From the NCBI RefSeq assembly GCF_002850745.1, contig NZ_KZ559473.1, positions 62,001-126,000 on the forward strand: a DNA stretch of 64,000 nucleotides, given 5' to 3'. Of this stretch, positions 8,318-16,451 are shown piece after piece. Position numbers and translations under genes: made by a program. This DNA comes from Nonomuraea indica (GTDB lineage: Bacteria; Actinomycetota; Actinomycetes; Streptosporangiales; Streptosporangiaceae). Under the pieces are notes generated by a model. The model did no database searches. It saw only the letters and a program-made list of their open reading frames with translations, and had not been told where the DNA came from. How positions within the stretch are numbered: position 1 is the stretch's first letter; the number at the start of each line of letters is the position of its first letter.

Positions 8318-9321
8318 TGAGACCGGTCACGTTGTTCACCGGCCAGTGGGCCGACCTGCCCTTCGAGGAAGTGTGCCGGCTCGCCGCCGAATGGGGCTAC
8401 GACGGCCTGGAGATCGCCTGCTCCGGCGACCACTTCGACGTGGCGCAGGCCGTCGCCGACCCGTCGTACGTGGAGCAGAAGCGCGCCCAGCTCGACAAGC
8501 ACGGCCTGAAGGTGTGGACGATCTCCAACCACCTCGTCGGCCAGGCCGTGTGCGACCACCCGATCGACGAGCGGCACAAGGCCATCCTGCCGGCCCGCGT
8601 CTGGGGCTCCGGCGATCCGGAGTCGGTGCGGCAGGCGGCGGCCGAGGACATGAAGAACACCGCCCGCGCCGCCGCCCTGCTCGGCGTCGACACGGTCGTC
8701 GGGTTCACCGGCTCGTCCATCTGGCACACCGTCGCCATGTTCCCGCCGGTGCCCGCCTCCATGGTCGACGCCGGCTACCAGGACTTCGCCGACCGCTGGA
8801 ACCCCATCCTCGACGTCTTCGACGAGGCGGGCGTACGGTTCGCGCTGGAGATCCACCCGAGCGAGATCGCCTACGACTACCACACCACGGTCCGCACGCT
8901 GGAGGCGATCGGGCGCCGGCCCGCGTTCGGCATCAACTGGGACCCGTCCCACATGGTGTGGCAGGACCTCGACCCGGTGGCGTTCATCCTCGACTTCGCC
9001 GACCGCATCTACCACGTGGACTGCAAGGACACCCGTGTCCGCGTCGGCGACGGCCGGCGCGGCCGCCTGTCCTCCCACCTTCCGTGGGCCGACATGCGGC
9101 GCGGCTGGGACTTCGTCTCGACCGGGCGCGGGGACGTGCCGTGGGAGGACTGCTTCCGGGCGCTCAACTCCATCGGGTACGCCGGGCCCATCTCGATCGA
9201 GTGGGAGGACGCGGGCATGGACCGGCTGGACGGGGCGCGGGAGGCGCTGGGCTACATCCGCGGGCTCAACGCCATCACGCCACCGGCCACGGCCTTCGAC
9301 GCCGCCTTCTCCACGACGTAA
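8317..9321 (+). CDS. Sugar phosphate isomerase/epimerase (TIM barrel)
   Basis: A 334-residue xylose-isomerase-like TIM-barrel protein (AP_endonuc_2 family). Metal-binding residues of the family are recognisable: Glu in FALEIHPSEI, Asp-x-x-His in NWDPSHM, Asp in YHVDCKDT and Glu in ISIEWED. It ends the sugar operon and probably isomerises or dehydrates the keto product of the preceding dehydrogenase, as IolE/IolI-type enzymes do. A strong hairpin 17 bases downstream likely ends the transcript. Confidence 0.88.
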   Translation: MRPVTLFTGQWADLPFEEVCRLAAEWGYDGLEIACSGDHFDVAQAVADPSYVEQKRAQLDKHGLKVWTISNHLVGQAVCDHPIDERHKAILPARVWGSGDPESVRQAAAEDMKNTARAAALLGVDTVVGFTGSSIWHTVAMFPPVPASMVDAGYQDFADRWNPILDVFDEAGVRFALEIHPSEIAYDYHTTVRTLEAIGRRPAFGINWDPSHMVWQDLDPVAFILDFADRIYHVDCKDTRVRVGDGRRGRLSSHLPWADMRRGWDFVSTGRGDVPWEDCFRALNSIGYAGPISIEWEDAGMDRLDGAREALGYIRGLNAITPPATAFDAAFSTT

Positions 9322-9337
9322 CCCGAGGCGGCGCGAC

Positions 9338-9382
9338 CGGGACGGCCCGGGGCATGGTCGTCGCTCCGCTCGGGCCGTCCCG
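9338..9382. terminator. Hairpin terminator after the sugar operon
   Basis: Perfect 12-bp arms, CGGGACGGCCCG (9338-9349) and CGGGCCGTCCCG (9371-9382), with a 21-base loop, start 17 bases after the isomerase stop. No U-tract follows. Confidence 0.6.
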
Positions 9383-9497
9383 AGCGGGGCTCCGCCCGCA
9401 TCCGGGATGGGCCCTCTCCGCGCGAACCCGCTGCCGGACGCCGCACTCCCTACGTGGAGCGGGCCTCGCCATCATGATCGACATGAGGATCGGCCGT

Positions 9498-9581
9498 CGG
9501 CAGATCCACCACGCGCCAGGCGGCAGATCCACCACGCCGTGTTCGGCAGATCCACCACGTACTGTGCGGCAGATCCACCAC
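9498..9581. repeat. Four 23-bp-period direct repeats upstream of the ATPase gene
   Basis: The 15-mer CGGCAGATCCACCAC occurs at 9498, 9521, 9544 and 9567, exactly 23 bases apart, separated by 8-base variable spacers. The array ends 29 bases before the GTG of the DUF4143 ATPase. The spacing is about two helical turns, so bound proteins would line up on one face. The rest of the 9322-9610 gap holds only the hairpin described separately. Confidence 0.85.
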
Positions 9582-9610
9582 AGGGGCGCTCCAGTGGCTA
9601 CCCTGAGCGG

Positions 9611-10879
9611 GTGGACACGGACGAACTCTCGCTGTTCCCACGCCGTGCAGAGGCCATGGCGATGGAGGCGCTCACTGACACACGAGTAGTGGTGATCAAC
9701 GGTGCCAGGCAGGTCGGCAAGAGCACGCTCGCCCGAGCGATCCTGCGGAGCGTCGCAGGGGCCGGCGAGATCTATTTGGATCAAGCAGCCGTAAGGGCCG
9801 CAGCACGGCAGGATCCGGATGGGATCGTGCGTCATGACGGGCTTCTTCTCATAGATGAGATCCAGCGTGTCCCTGATCTTCTGCTCTCCATCAAGCGTGA
9901 AGTGGATGCCGACCCACGGCCAGGGCGCTTCCTGCTGACAGGGTCGGCCCGGCTCCTGGACCTCCGTGATCTTCCGGACGCGCTTCCCGGCAGGACAGAA
10001 ACGATCGAGCTCTGGCCGCTCTCCCAGGGAGAGCTCGATCGAAGCGCCGATGGATTCGTGGACGCTGCGTTTCGGCATGGACCGGACATCACGATTCGCC
10101 GGCCTCGTCTACGGCGTTCCGACTATCTTGATCGCGCACTTCGAGGCGGCTATCCGGAGGCGGTACACCGTCCTTCGCATCGGAGAAGAGCCCGCTTCTT
10201 CGAGTCATACATCTCTGATCTGATCAATCGGGATGTGAAGCAAGTATCCGACATCGAACGCCCGGCCGACATGCGCCGTCTGCTCAATGTCCTTTGCGGC
10301 AGGATGGGGAGCCTGGTTGTCGTCGACAACATCGGTCAAGGTCTCGGGCTGCCTCGTAGCACCGTCAAGCGGTATATCGACCTCCTTGAGTTGGTGTATG
10401 TCATCAGACGTATACCGGCCTGGTCCTCCAACGTAACCACACGCGCTGTCGCGACGCCCAAACTCCTGGTCGTCGACTCCGGCCTCGGAGCGCATCTCGC
10501 AGGGTTCTCGCCATCCCGTGTCGCCGACGTCACGGCGCCTGTGGGACCCCTGCTGGAGAATTTCGTCCTTGGAGAACTGGCCCGCCAACTGACCTGGGCG
10601 GAGGAACCCGTGCGGCTGTATCACTATCGGGATCGCGACGGGGTCGAAGTCGACGGCATTCTGGAACGAGCGTCCGGCGAGGTCGTCGGTATAGAGGTCA
10701 AGGCGGCGGAGACCGTACGCGCCGATGATTTCAAGGGGCTTCGGCATCTGGCCCGCAGACTCGGTGATCGGTTCGTCGCGGGGTACGTCCTCTACGCCGG
10801 GCAGGAAAGTCTCCCCTTCGGTGACCGCATGCGTGCTCTCCCGCTGGCGGCACTGTGGGAAGCGACTGCCACCCCCTGA
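9611..10879 (+). CDS. AAA-family ATPase with DUF4143 domain
   Basis: A 422-residue protein of the AAA_14/DUF4143 class. Walker A is GARQVGKST near residue 32 and Walker B is LLIDEIQRV near residue 80. The sensor-like LTGSARLL follows, and the C-terminal DUF4143 part carries a nuclease-like motif (VDGILERASGEVVGIEVKAAE). The molecular function of this family is not established; it is widespread and often mobile. Codon use is visibly less GC-rich than in neighbours (many T- and A-ending codons such as ctt, gat and ata), which suggests horizontal acquisition. GTG 9611 is in frame after the repeat array; ATG 9656 is a shorter alternative. Confidence 0.85.
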   Translation: MDTDELSLFPRRAEAMAMEALTDTRVVVINGARQVGKSTLARAILRSVAGAGEIYLDQAAVRAAARQDPDGIVRHDGLLLIDEIQRVPDLLLSIKREVDADPRPGRFLLTGSARLLDLRDLPDALPGRTETIELWPLSQGELDRSADGFVDAAFRHGPDITIRRPRLRRSDYLDRALRGGYPEAVHRPSHRRRARFFESYISDLINRDVKQVSDIERPADMRRLLNVLCGRMGSLVVVDNIGQGLGLPRSTVKRYIDLLELVYVIRRIPAWSSNVTTRAVATPKLLVVDSGLGAHLAGFSPSRVADVTAPVGPLLENFVLGELARQLTWAEEPVRLYHYRDRDGVEVDGILERASGEVVGIEVKAAETVRADDFKGLRHLARRLGDRFVAGYVLYAGQESLPFGDRMRALPLAALWEATATP

Positions 10880-10908
10880 TGCGCCCGGCGCCGCGGCGAA
10901 AGCCTCGG

Positions 10909-12414
10909 TCAACGCCTCGGGCGGGCGCCCGTCATGGGGTCGGCCGACGGCTCGCCGGGGGTCGCGGCGGTCCGGCCCGGACGGTGTTCGCCGTGGTGAC
11001 GGCCCCCGGCCGCACGGAGCCGGGCCAGGCGGAAGCCGGCTGTCAGCGCGCCCGCCGCCGCCGCGACGGCCACGGTGATCGTCAGCGGGACGGCGAAGTA
11101 GGTGAGCTGCTCCCAGGTGACCGTCCTGCCGTTCATCAGGAACGAGATCAGGTCCGGGTACGCCGCCAGCACGGCCACGGGCAGCAGGGCGGGCACGAGG
11201 CGCGACCACGCCCGCCACCGCGGCCGACCGGCCCGCCGGGCCGCCCAGCGGCGCGACCGCAGCACCCCGAGCAGGCCCAGCCCTGCCGCGGCCGCCGTGA
11301 CGGCCCCCAGCACCAGCTCGAACAGTTGCCTGCCACCGCCCGCCGGCTCCGGCGTCCTGCCCTCGCTCAGCTCGGCCAGGCCGGTGGCGATGTCGAAGGT
11401 GTCGTCGTGCAGGGCGGCGCTGTTCGTCATGACGGCGAAGCCGTAGCCCGTGGCGGGCACGACGAGTTGGACGGCGGTGTAGGTGAACAGGTTGCCCGAG
11501 TGCCCGAGCCGCCGGGTCTCGTCGTCGATGCCCCAGCCCATGCCGTACTCACGCACCTCGGACGGGGCGTGCATGACGGCCAGGCTCTCCGGGCGCACCA
11601 GCCGGCGGCCGTTGCCCGTCTGGGCGATCAGCCAGCGGCCCATGTCGGCGGCCGTGGTCACCACCCCGCCGCTGCCGCCGCCGTTGAGGAAGGCCGGCAG
11701 CTCCGGACGGGACCGCCAGAGGCCGAACACGGAGTTGTAGCCGTCGGCGGGCCGTACCTCCCGGTCGCTGACGGCGCTGGAGCGCATGCCGAGCGGGCCG
11801 AAGACCCGCTCGCGCAGGTAGTCGCCGAAGCCACGGCCGCTGACCACCTCGACGAGTCGCGCGGCGAGGTCGTAGTTGACGTTGCAGTACTCCCACCGGG
11901 TGCCGGGGTCGGCCCGGAGCGTGGCGGTGCCGAGCCGGCCGACGTACTCCCGCAGCGAGTCCGAGTCCTTCAGCGCGCCGATGTCGGTGGTGGTGTCGGA
12001 CAGGCCGGAGGTCTGGTTCAGCAGGTGACGTACGGTGATCCGCCCGGCGCGGGGGTCGGCCATGCGCAGCTCCGGCAGGTGCTCGGTCACCGGGTCGTCC
12101 AGCGCGACCGCTCCCTTGTCCACCAGCGTCATCACGGCCATGGCGGTGAACGACTTGCTCAGTGAGGCCACCCGCATCGGGGTGTCGGCGGTGACCGGCC
12201 GGCCGTCGGAGTCGTGGCCGTAGCCTGCGGCGTGCACGACCCGGTTGCCGCGCGTCACGACGGCGGACAGTCCGGGCAGGCCGGTGCCGTCGAGGGCGCG
12301 GGTGAGGTAGGCGTCGACGGCGGCGGGGGTGAGGCCGCCAGCGCGCGGCGTCGTGGGCGGTGTGGCGGGGGACAGTCCGGTGGCGAGGGCCAGGGCGATG
12401 ATCGTGGTCTTCAC
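10909..12414 (-). CDS. Serine beta-lactamase-like hydrolase with C-terminal membrane helices
   Basis: A 501-residue class C beta-lactamase/DD-peptidase-fold hydrolase. An N-terminal signal segment (TTIIALALATGL) is followed by the catalytic domain with SxxK as SLSK (about residue 85), YxN as YCN and the HSG triad motif GHSG. After about residue 370 the protein adds several hydrophobic segments (LGAVTAAAAGLGLLGVL; LVPALLPVAVLAAYP; VPLTITVAVAAAAGALTAG), so the enzyme domain is probably extracellular and membrane-anchored. The substrate may be a peptide, ester or cell-wall fragment. It is convergent with the ATPase gene and appears to be a single-gene unit. Confidence 0.87.
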   Translation of the reverse strand: MKTTIIALALATGLSPATPPTTPRAGGLTPAAVDAYLTRALDGTGLPGLSAVVTRGNRVVHAAGYGHDSDGRPVTADTPMRVASLSKSFTAMAVMTLVDKGAVALDDPVTEHLPELRMADPRAGRITVRHLLNQTSGLSDTTTDIGALKDSDSLREYVGRLGTATLRADPGTRWEYCNVNYDLAARLVEVVSGRGFGDYLRERVFGPLGMRSSAVSDREVRPADGYNSVFGLWRSRPELPAFLNGGGSGGVVTTAADMGRWLIAQTGNGRRLVRPESLAVMHAPSEVREYGMGWGIDDETRRLGHSGNLFTYTAVQLVVPATGYGFAVMTNSAALHDDTFDIATGLAELSEGRTPEPAGGGRQLFELVLGAVTAAAAGLGLLGVLRSRRWAARRAGRPRWRAWSRLVPALLPVAVLAAYPDLISFLMNGRTVTWEQLTYFAVPLTITVAVAAAAGALTAGFRLARLRAAGGRHHGEHRPGRTAATPGEPSADPMTGARPRR

Positions 12415-12784
12415 AGCGTGCTCCGTTTCGCGGGGACGCCGCCGAATCTAGGGATCAGGCGCCGCCGCGACATCGGATGATCGGCTGGTGAGGACCCTGA
12501 CGAAAGGCAGGTCCTCGTGAGCGCGCGTCACTCGGGCTTCCGGCTGGAACCCCGCCCCGCCCCGCCCCGCCGGGCGGCGCGGACGGGACGGCGCCCGCCC
12601 GGCCGGCCGGTTCAGCGGGCCCGGTCGTAGACCAGGGCGATCTCGCCGAGCGTGCCCGTCTCCTGGTGAGTGAGCGTCCACGTCGAAGCGGGCAGGCCGT
12701 CGTCAACTCGTGTCGAGGAACAACCAGGGGCGGTCGGGTGGCCTCTCTCGTCCGACCCCGGGCCGGAGCCCGAGGTCTCGACGC
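12415..12784. other. Intergenic region between two minus-strand genes
   Basis: This 370-base gap contains the promoter zone of the serine hydrolase (near 12415-12480) and a C-rich simple run near 12548-12575. It also holds a possible gene remnant, listed separately. ACATCGGATGA at 12470-12480 resembles the GntR operator of 34 and 46 kb with one mismatch, but nothing else links the genes. Confidence 0.5.
12612..12707 (-). pseudogene. Possible C-terminal remnant of an enzyme gene
   Basis: A minus-strand frame gives DDGLPASTWTLTHQETGTLG, then EIALVYDRAR and a stop. It reads like the last strands of a reductase of the dihydrofolate-reductase/RibD type. No start, ribosome site or upstream domain is present. 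It may be a decayed gene end, or a chance open frame in GC-rich DNA. Confidence 0.25.
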
Positions 12785-13876
12785 TCAGGAAGCATCGATG
12801 AGGATGATCTGGCGGAGGACCTCACCGCCCTTGAGCGCGGCCACCGCGTCGTTCAGGTCCGACAGCTTGAGCCGGGCGCTGATCATGCTTTCGAGGTCGA
12901 GCTTGCCTGCCTTGTAGAGGTTGGCGAAGTACGGGAAGTCGCGCCGGACGTCCGCCTCGCCGTACAGGCTGGACAGCAGGTTCTTGCCCTCGAAGAGCAG
13001 GCTGAACGCCGAGATCGACACCATGTCGTCCATGGCGCCGGCGCCGACCACGATGACGTCGCCGCCCTGGCGGGTGAGCTGCCAGGCGCTCTGGATGGTG
13101 GCGGACTTGCCGACCACCTCGAAGCCGTAGTCGAACCCGGCCCCGCCGGTCAGCTCGTTCAGCGCCTCGGGGACCTGCTCGGGGGTGACGGCGTGGGTGG
13201 CGCCGACCTTCTTGGCCAGCGCGTGCTTGGACTCCAGCGGATCCACGGCGAGGATGGTCCGGGCGCCGGAGACGCGGGCGCCCTGGATGACCGACAGGCC
13301 GACGCCGCCGCAGCCGACGACGGCGACGGTCGAGCCCGGCCGGACGCGGGCGGTGTTGACGACGGCGCCCACGCCGGTGGTGATGCCGCACCCGATGAGC
13401 GCCGCCGCCTCCCACGGCACGTCCGCGTCGATCTTGATCGCGCCCTGCCAGGGGATGACGATCTCCTCGGCCCACGTGCCGCAGCCGGCCATGCCGAAGG
13501 CCGTGTTGTCGCCGCCGTAGCGGAAGTTGCCCTTGCTGAAGGACTCGATCATGAACTTCATGCACAGGTACGGCTGGCCGCCCACACAGAGGTCGCACTC
13601 CTGGCACGCGGGTCGCCAGTTGATGACGACGTGGTCGCCGGGCCGGAGGGCGGTGACGTGCTCGCCGACCTCCACCACCTCTCCGGCGCCCTCGTGTCCC
13701 GGCACGAGCGGCACGGGCTGCGGCAGCACGCCGGACATGGCCGACAGGTCCGAGTGGCAGACGCCGGTCGCCTTGATGCGCACCCGTACGTCGGTGGGAC
13801 CGACGGGCGCCAGCGTGACGTCGTCACGGATGTCGAGCTTGTCGTCGCCTACTGCGTGCAGGAGCGCGGCGCGCAT
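12785..13876 (-). CDS. NDMA-type zinc-dependent alcohol dehydrogenase
   Basis: A 363-residue medium-chain dehydrogenase. The catalytic zinc region (GVCHSD, GHEGAGEVVEVG) and the structural zinc loop with four Cys (CQECDLCVGGQPYLC) are complete. The Rossmann motif is VVGCGGVGLSVIQGA. Overall it fits the NDMA-dependent, mycofactocin-associated family that includes mycobacterial AdhD. It is the third gene of the PPOX-ferredoxin-ADH operon that starts at a KstR-consensus box, and starts 17 bases after the ferredoxin stop behind GGAGGAGG. A role in oxidising the terminal alcohol made by the sterol P450 is plausible; mycofactocin dependence is inferred from family only. Confidence 0.85.
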   Translation of the reverse strand: MRAALLHAVGDDKLDIRDDVTLAPVGPTDVRVRIKATGVCHSDLSAMSGVLPQPVPLVPGHEGAGEVVEVGEHVTALRPGDHVVINWRPACQECDLCVGGQPYLCMKFMIESFSKGNFRYGGDNTAFGMAGCGTWAEEIVIPWQGAIKIDADVPWEAAALIGCGITTGVGAVVNTARVRPGSTVAVVGCGGVGLSVIQGARVSGARTILAVDPLESKHALAKKVGATHAVTPEQVPEALNELTGGAGFDYGFEVVGKSATIQSAWQLTRQGGDVIVVGAGAMDDMVSISAFSLLFEGKNLLSSLYGEADVRRDFPYFANLYKAGKLDLESMISARLKLSDLNDAVAALKGGEVLRQIILIDAS

Positions 13877-13893
13877 AGGGGGACCTCCTCCGG

Positions 13894-14085
13894 CTATTCC
13901 TCTAGGGAGAGTGCGGCTTTGGGGCACGATCGGACCGCGTGTCGGACGCGGTCGTGCATCTCGGGCGGTGGTTCGGGCAGCAGGACGTGGAGCTGGTCGT
14001 CGTCGTCCACGTCGAACACCTCGGGCGCGAGTCCCATGCAGACGGCATTGGCCTCGCAGACCAGATAGTCAACCTTGATCTTCAT
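13894..14085 (-). CDS. Small 3Fe-4S ferredoxin (P450-type)
   Basis: A 63-residue ferredoxin with three cluster Cys: C-x5-C in CEANAVC and a third in SCPKAAL, the pattern of [3Fe-4S] ferredoxins that feed cytochromes P450. The region between is very acidic (DVDDDD), typical of a docking surface. ATG 14085 is chosen because AGGAGG precedes it; it forms an ATGA overlap with the PPOX stop, so the two are co-translated. The nearest P450 in the window is at 32.6 kb and has no ferredoxin of its own, so they may be partners. Confidence 0.9.
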   Translation of the reverse strand: MKIKVDYLVCEANAVCMGLAPEVFDVDDDDQLHVLLPEPPPEMHDRVRHAVRSCPKAALSLEE

Positions 14086-14510
14086 GTGAGCCTCCTGTGG
14101 TCCCATGACACCACTTTGCTGGGCTCGACGATGAATGCGACACGTTTTCGCCCGGTCTGCTCCACATAGGGCAGCAGGAGGTCGTCGGGCACGCCGGGGT
14201 TCATCCGGCGGGCCACCTGCATGCCGACGGCCATGACGTGCTCGGGCCGGTCCACCCGCTCGGCGGTGCCGTACACCATGATCCCGCGCAGCTCGGCGTA
14301 GTCGTCGCCGGCCTCGACGAGGCAGGTCACGCGCGGGTCGCGCTCCAGGTTGCGCGCCTTCTGCGCCTTGGCGTACGTCCAGAAGGTGACGCGGCCCTCG
14401 TCGAGCCCGTAGAACATGGTGACCAGATGAGGGGTGCCGTCGGGGTTGATGGTGGCCAGCTGCAGCTTGCGTGCCTCCTGCAGGAGGGCGGTCACGTCGT
14501 CGTCGGACAT
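14082..14510 (-). CDS. PPOX-class (F420/FMN-type split-barrel) oxidoreductase
   Basis: A 142-residue split-beta-barrel protein of the pyridoxamine-phosphate-oxidase-like class. It shows the family opening KLQLATINPDGTPHLVTM, then VTFWTYAKAQKARNLERDP and a WDHRRL end. Actinobacterial members of this size usually bind F420 or FMN; its reaction here is unknown. It heads an operon with ferredoxin and alcohol dehydrogenase, behind a perfect KstR-consensus box at 14544-14557. ATG 14510 matches family starts; GTG 14534 in the same frame would sit only nine bases from the box and is the alternative. Neither has a clear ribosome site. Confidence 0.8.
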   Translation of the reverse strand: MSDDDVTALLQEARKLQLATINPDGTPHLVTMFYGLDEGRVTFWTYAKAQKARNLERDPRVTCLVEAGDDYAELRGIMVYGTAERVDRPEHVMAVGMQVARRMNPGVPDDLLLPYVEQTGRKRVAFIVEPSKVVSWDHRRLT

Positions 14511-14543
14511 CGCGATGCGAGCGCGCTGGTTCACGCAGCCAAG

Positions 14544-14557
14544 TAGAACAGGTTGCA
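14544..14557 (-). promoter_or_regulatory. KstR-consensus operator of the PPOX-ferredoxin-ADH operon
   Basis: TAGAACAGGTTGCA matches TnnAACnnGTTnnA at every fixed position. It lies 34 bases before ATG 14510 on the minus strand and 56 bases before the plus-strand methyltransferase at 14613, so it could control both directions. Confidence 0.6.
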
Positions 14558-14580
14558 GATTGCCGGGCAAGGGGCCGCCG

Positions 14581-14591
14581 GAATGTTGTTC
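14581..14591 (+). promoter_or_regulatory. GAAYGTTGTTC element upstream of the methyltransferase
   Basis: GAATGTTGTTC differs by one base from the GAACGTTGTTC core at 1273 and 33832, and lies 21 bases before the ATG. It fits the N3-spacer operator family of this window. Confidence 0.4.
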
Positions 14592-14612
14592 GGTTCCGTT
14601 AGGGTCGGCCCC

Positions 14613-15272
14613 ATGACGAAGCCGTCCGACCCGCCGCCCCACCTGCCGTCCGACCTGCTGGCCGCCGCCGAGGGCGCCAAGGGCTTCATGCCGCCGAAGG
14701 AGGGGCTCGCCCTGTTCGAGACGGCCCTGCGGTACGGCGCGCGGGGCCCCATCTGCGAGATCGGCACCTACTGCGGCAAGTCGGCCATCTACCTGGGCGC
14801 CGCCGCCCGGCAGGCCGGGTCGGTGGTCGTCACCGTGGACCACCACCGCGGCTCGGAGGAGATCCAGCCGGGCTGGCCGCACCACGACCCGTCGCTGGTG
14901 GACCCGGCCACGGGCCGGATGGACTCGCTGCCGACGTTCCGCGCCACGATCGCCGCCGCCGGGCTGGAGGACGAGGTCGTCGCCGTCGTGGGCGCCTCCG
15001 ACCGGGTGGCCCGGCTGTGGAACACGCCGCTCGCCATGCTGTTCATCGACGGCGGCCACTCGGAGGAGCCGGTGACGCGCGACTACGAGGGCTGGGCGCC
15101 GCACGTGATGGCGGGCGGGGCGCTGGTGTTCCACGACATCTACCCGGATCCGGCCGACGGCGGCCAGGCGCCCTACCGGGTCTACCTGCGGGCGTTGGCC
15201 TCGGGGGCGTTCGCCGAGGTGGCGGCCGAGGGTTCGCTGCGCGTGCTCGAACGGGTGGCGCCCGGCATCTGA
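14613..15272 (+). CDS. Class I SAM-dependent methyltransferase
   Basis: A 219-residue methyltransferase of the Methyltransf_24/CmcI-like type. The SAM-binding start is ICEIGTYCGKSAIYLG, the second acidic strand is VVVTVDHH, and a late LFIDGGHSEEPVTRDYEGW plus ALVFHDIY complete the fold. The substrate is unknown. It is divergent from the KstR-boxed PPOX operon and carries its own GAAYGTTGTTC element, so it may belong to the steroid regulon. Its 3' end overlaps the convergent FAD oxidoreductase gene by 91 bases. Confidence 0.85.
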   Translation: MTKPSDPPPHLPSDLLAAAEGAKGFMPPKEGLALFETALRYGARGPICEIGTYCGKSAIYLGAAARQAGSVVVTVDHHRGSEEIQPGWPHHDPSLVDPATGRMDSLPTFRATIAAAGLEDEVVAVVGASDRVARLWNTPLAMLFIDGGHSEEPVTRDYEGWAPHVMAGGALVFHDIYPDPADGGQAPYRVYLRALASGAFAEVAAEGSLRVLERVAPGI

Positions 15273-16369
15273 GGGATCATCCCCCGGCGGGCCATCCAGG
15301 TCGCGCCGCGCACCACGAGCTCCTTGACCAGAGCGGCGGGCCGGCCGGTCAGCGCCATCGCGTGCGGCCGGTCGTCGGCGTGGACGAACTGGATCAGACC
15401 GTCGCGCCGCCCGAGGCTCACGCACTGGACCACGTACCGGAACCGCAAGGGGGAGGGCTCCCGGCCCCCGAGGCGGGCGATGATCGCGTCGGCCGCGTTG
15501 CGTCCGACGGGGAGCGCCGTCGCGCACGCCATGCGCAGCTCCCGCCCGCCCGGGCCGCGCACCGCTGCCGCGTCCCCGATCGCGTAGACGTCCGGATGGG
15601 AGATCGACCGCGCCGTCTCGTCCACCAGGACGCGGCCGTGGCCGTCCACGGCGAGCCCCGCCTCGCGGGCCAGCGTGGTGACCCGGAACCCCGTCGTCCA
15701 CGCCACCGCGTCGGCGGGGACGTGCCGGCCGTCGGCCAGCCGCGCGCCCGAGGCGTCCACCTCGACGACCTTCGCCCCGGTCACCACCTCGACGCCCAGC
15801 CGGTCGAAGACCCGCCGCAGGTGCGCCCGGGCGCGGGGCGACCATTGGACGCCCGGTTCCTCGCTCGCCAGCAGCCGCACCCGCAGCGCCGGGTGGCACT
15901 CGGCCAGCTCGGTGGCGAGCTCGATCCCGGTGGCCCCCGCGCCCACCACGGCGAGCGTGCCGCCCGCGCCGATCCGCGCCACCCGGTCCCGCAGCCGGCC
16001 GGCGTCCTCGGCCCCGGCCACCGTGAAGGCGTGCCCGGCCGCCCCCGCCAGATCGGCGACGCTGCCCGCCGCGTACACGAGCGTGTCGTAGGCCATGGTC
16101 GTGGAGCCGAGACGCAGCTCGCGGCGATCGGGCGCGATGCCGGTCACCCTTCCCCGCACGAACCGGGCGCCGCGCAGGACGTCGGGCACGGCGGCCTCCG
16201 GGACGGCCTGCCCGGCCGCCACCTGGTGCAGCCGCACCCGTTCCACGAACGTCTCGGCGTCGCTGACCAGCGTCACCCGCGCCCGGCCGGGGGAGAGACG
16301 GCGGGCCAGCCGGTTGGCCGCCATGAGGCCCGCGTATCCGGCGCCGATGATCACGATCTGGTGCGTCAC
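15182..16369 (-). CDS. NDH-2-like FAD-dependent oxidoreductase
   Basis: A 395-residue pyridine-nucleotide-disulfide-oxidoreductase-fold flavoprotein. The FAD motif is IVIIGAGYAGLMAANRLA at the N-terminus, the NAD(P) motif is LAVVGAGATGIELATELAE near residue 150, and the second FAD motif is VYAIGDAAA near residue 285. It resembles type II NADH dehydrogenases. GTG 16369 is preferred because GGAAGGGG lies seven bases ahead; ATG 16390 is an in-frame alternative. It follows the ECF41 sigma gene, and oxidoreductases are the usual targets of ECF41 factors. Confidence 0.85.
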   Translation of the reverse strand: MTHQIVIIGAGYAGLMAANRLARRLSPGRARVTLVSDAETFVERVRLHQVAAGQAVPEAAVPDVLRGARFVRGRVTGIAPDRRELRLGSTTMAYDTLVYAAGSVADLAGAAGHAFTVAGAEDAGRLRDRVARIGAGGTLAVVGAGATGIELATELAECHPALRVRLLASEEPGVQWSPRARAHLRRVFDRLGVEVVTGAKVVEVDASGARLADGRHVPADAVAWTTGFRVTTLAREAGLAVDGHGRVLVDETARSISHPDVYAIGDAAAVRGPGGRELRMACATALPVGRNAADAIIARLGGREPSPLRFRYVVQCVSLGRRDGLIQFVHADDRPHAMALTGRPAALVKELVVRGATWMARRGMIPQMPGATRSSTRSEPSAATSANAPEANARR

Positions 16370-16451
16370 TGTACGTCCCCTTCCGGTCATGAAGTCACCT
16401 TCTGAACCGGCGAGCCCGGGCGATCCTGACAAGGGGGCGCCGTGAGCTCGG

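Noticed and set aside
9498..9581. The 23-bp repeats as a small CRISPR array
   Set aside because: The spacers are only 8 bases, far below CRISPR spacers, and no cas genes are present.
12470..12480. ACATCGGATGA as a third GntR operator
   Set aside because: One mismatch, no sugar-acid gene nearby and no TAG extension as at the other two sites, so chance is likely.
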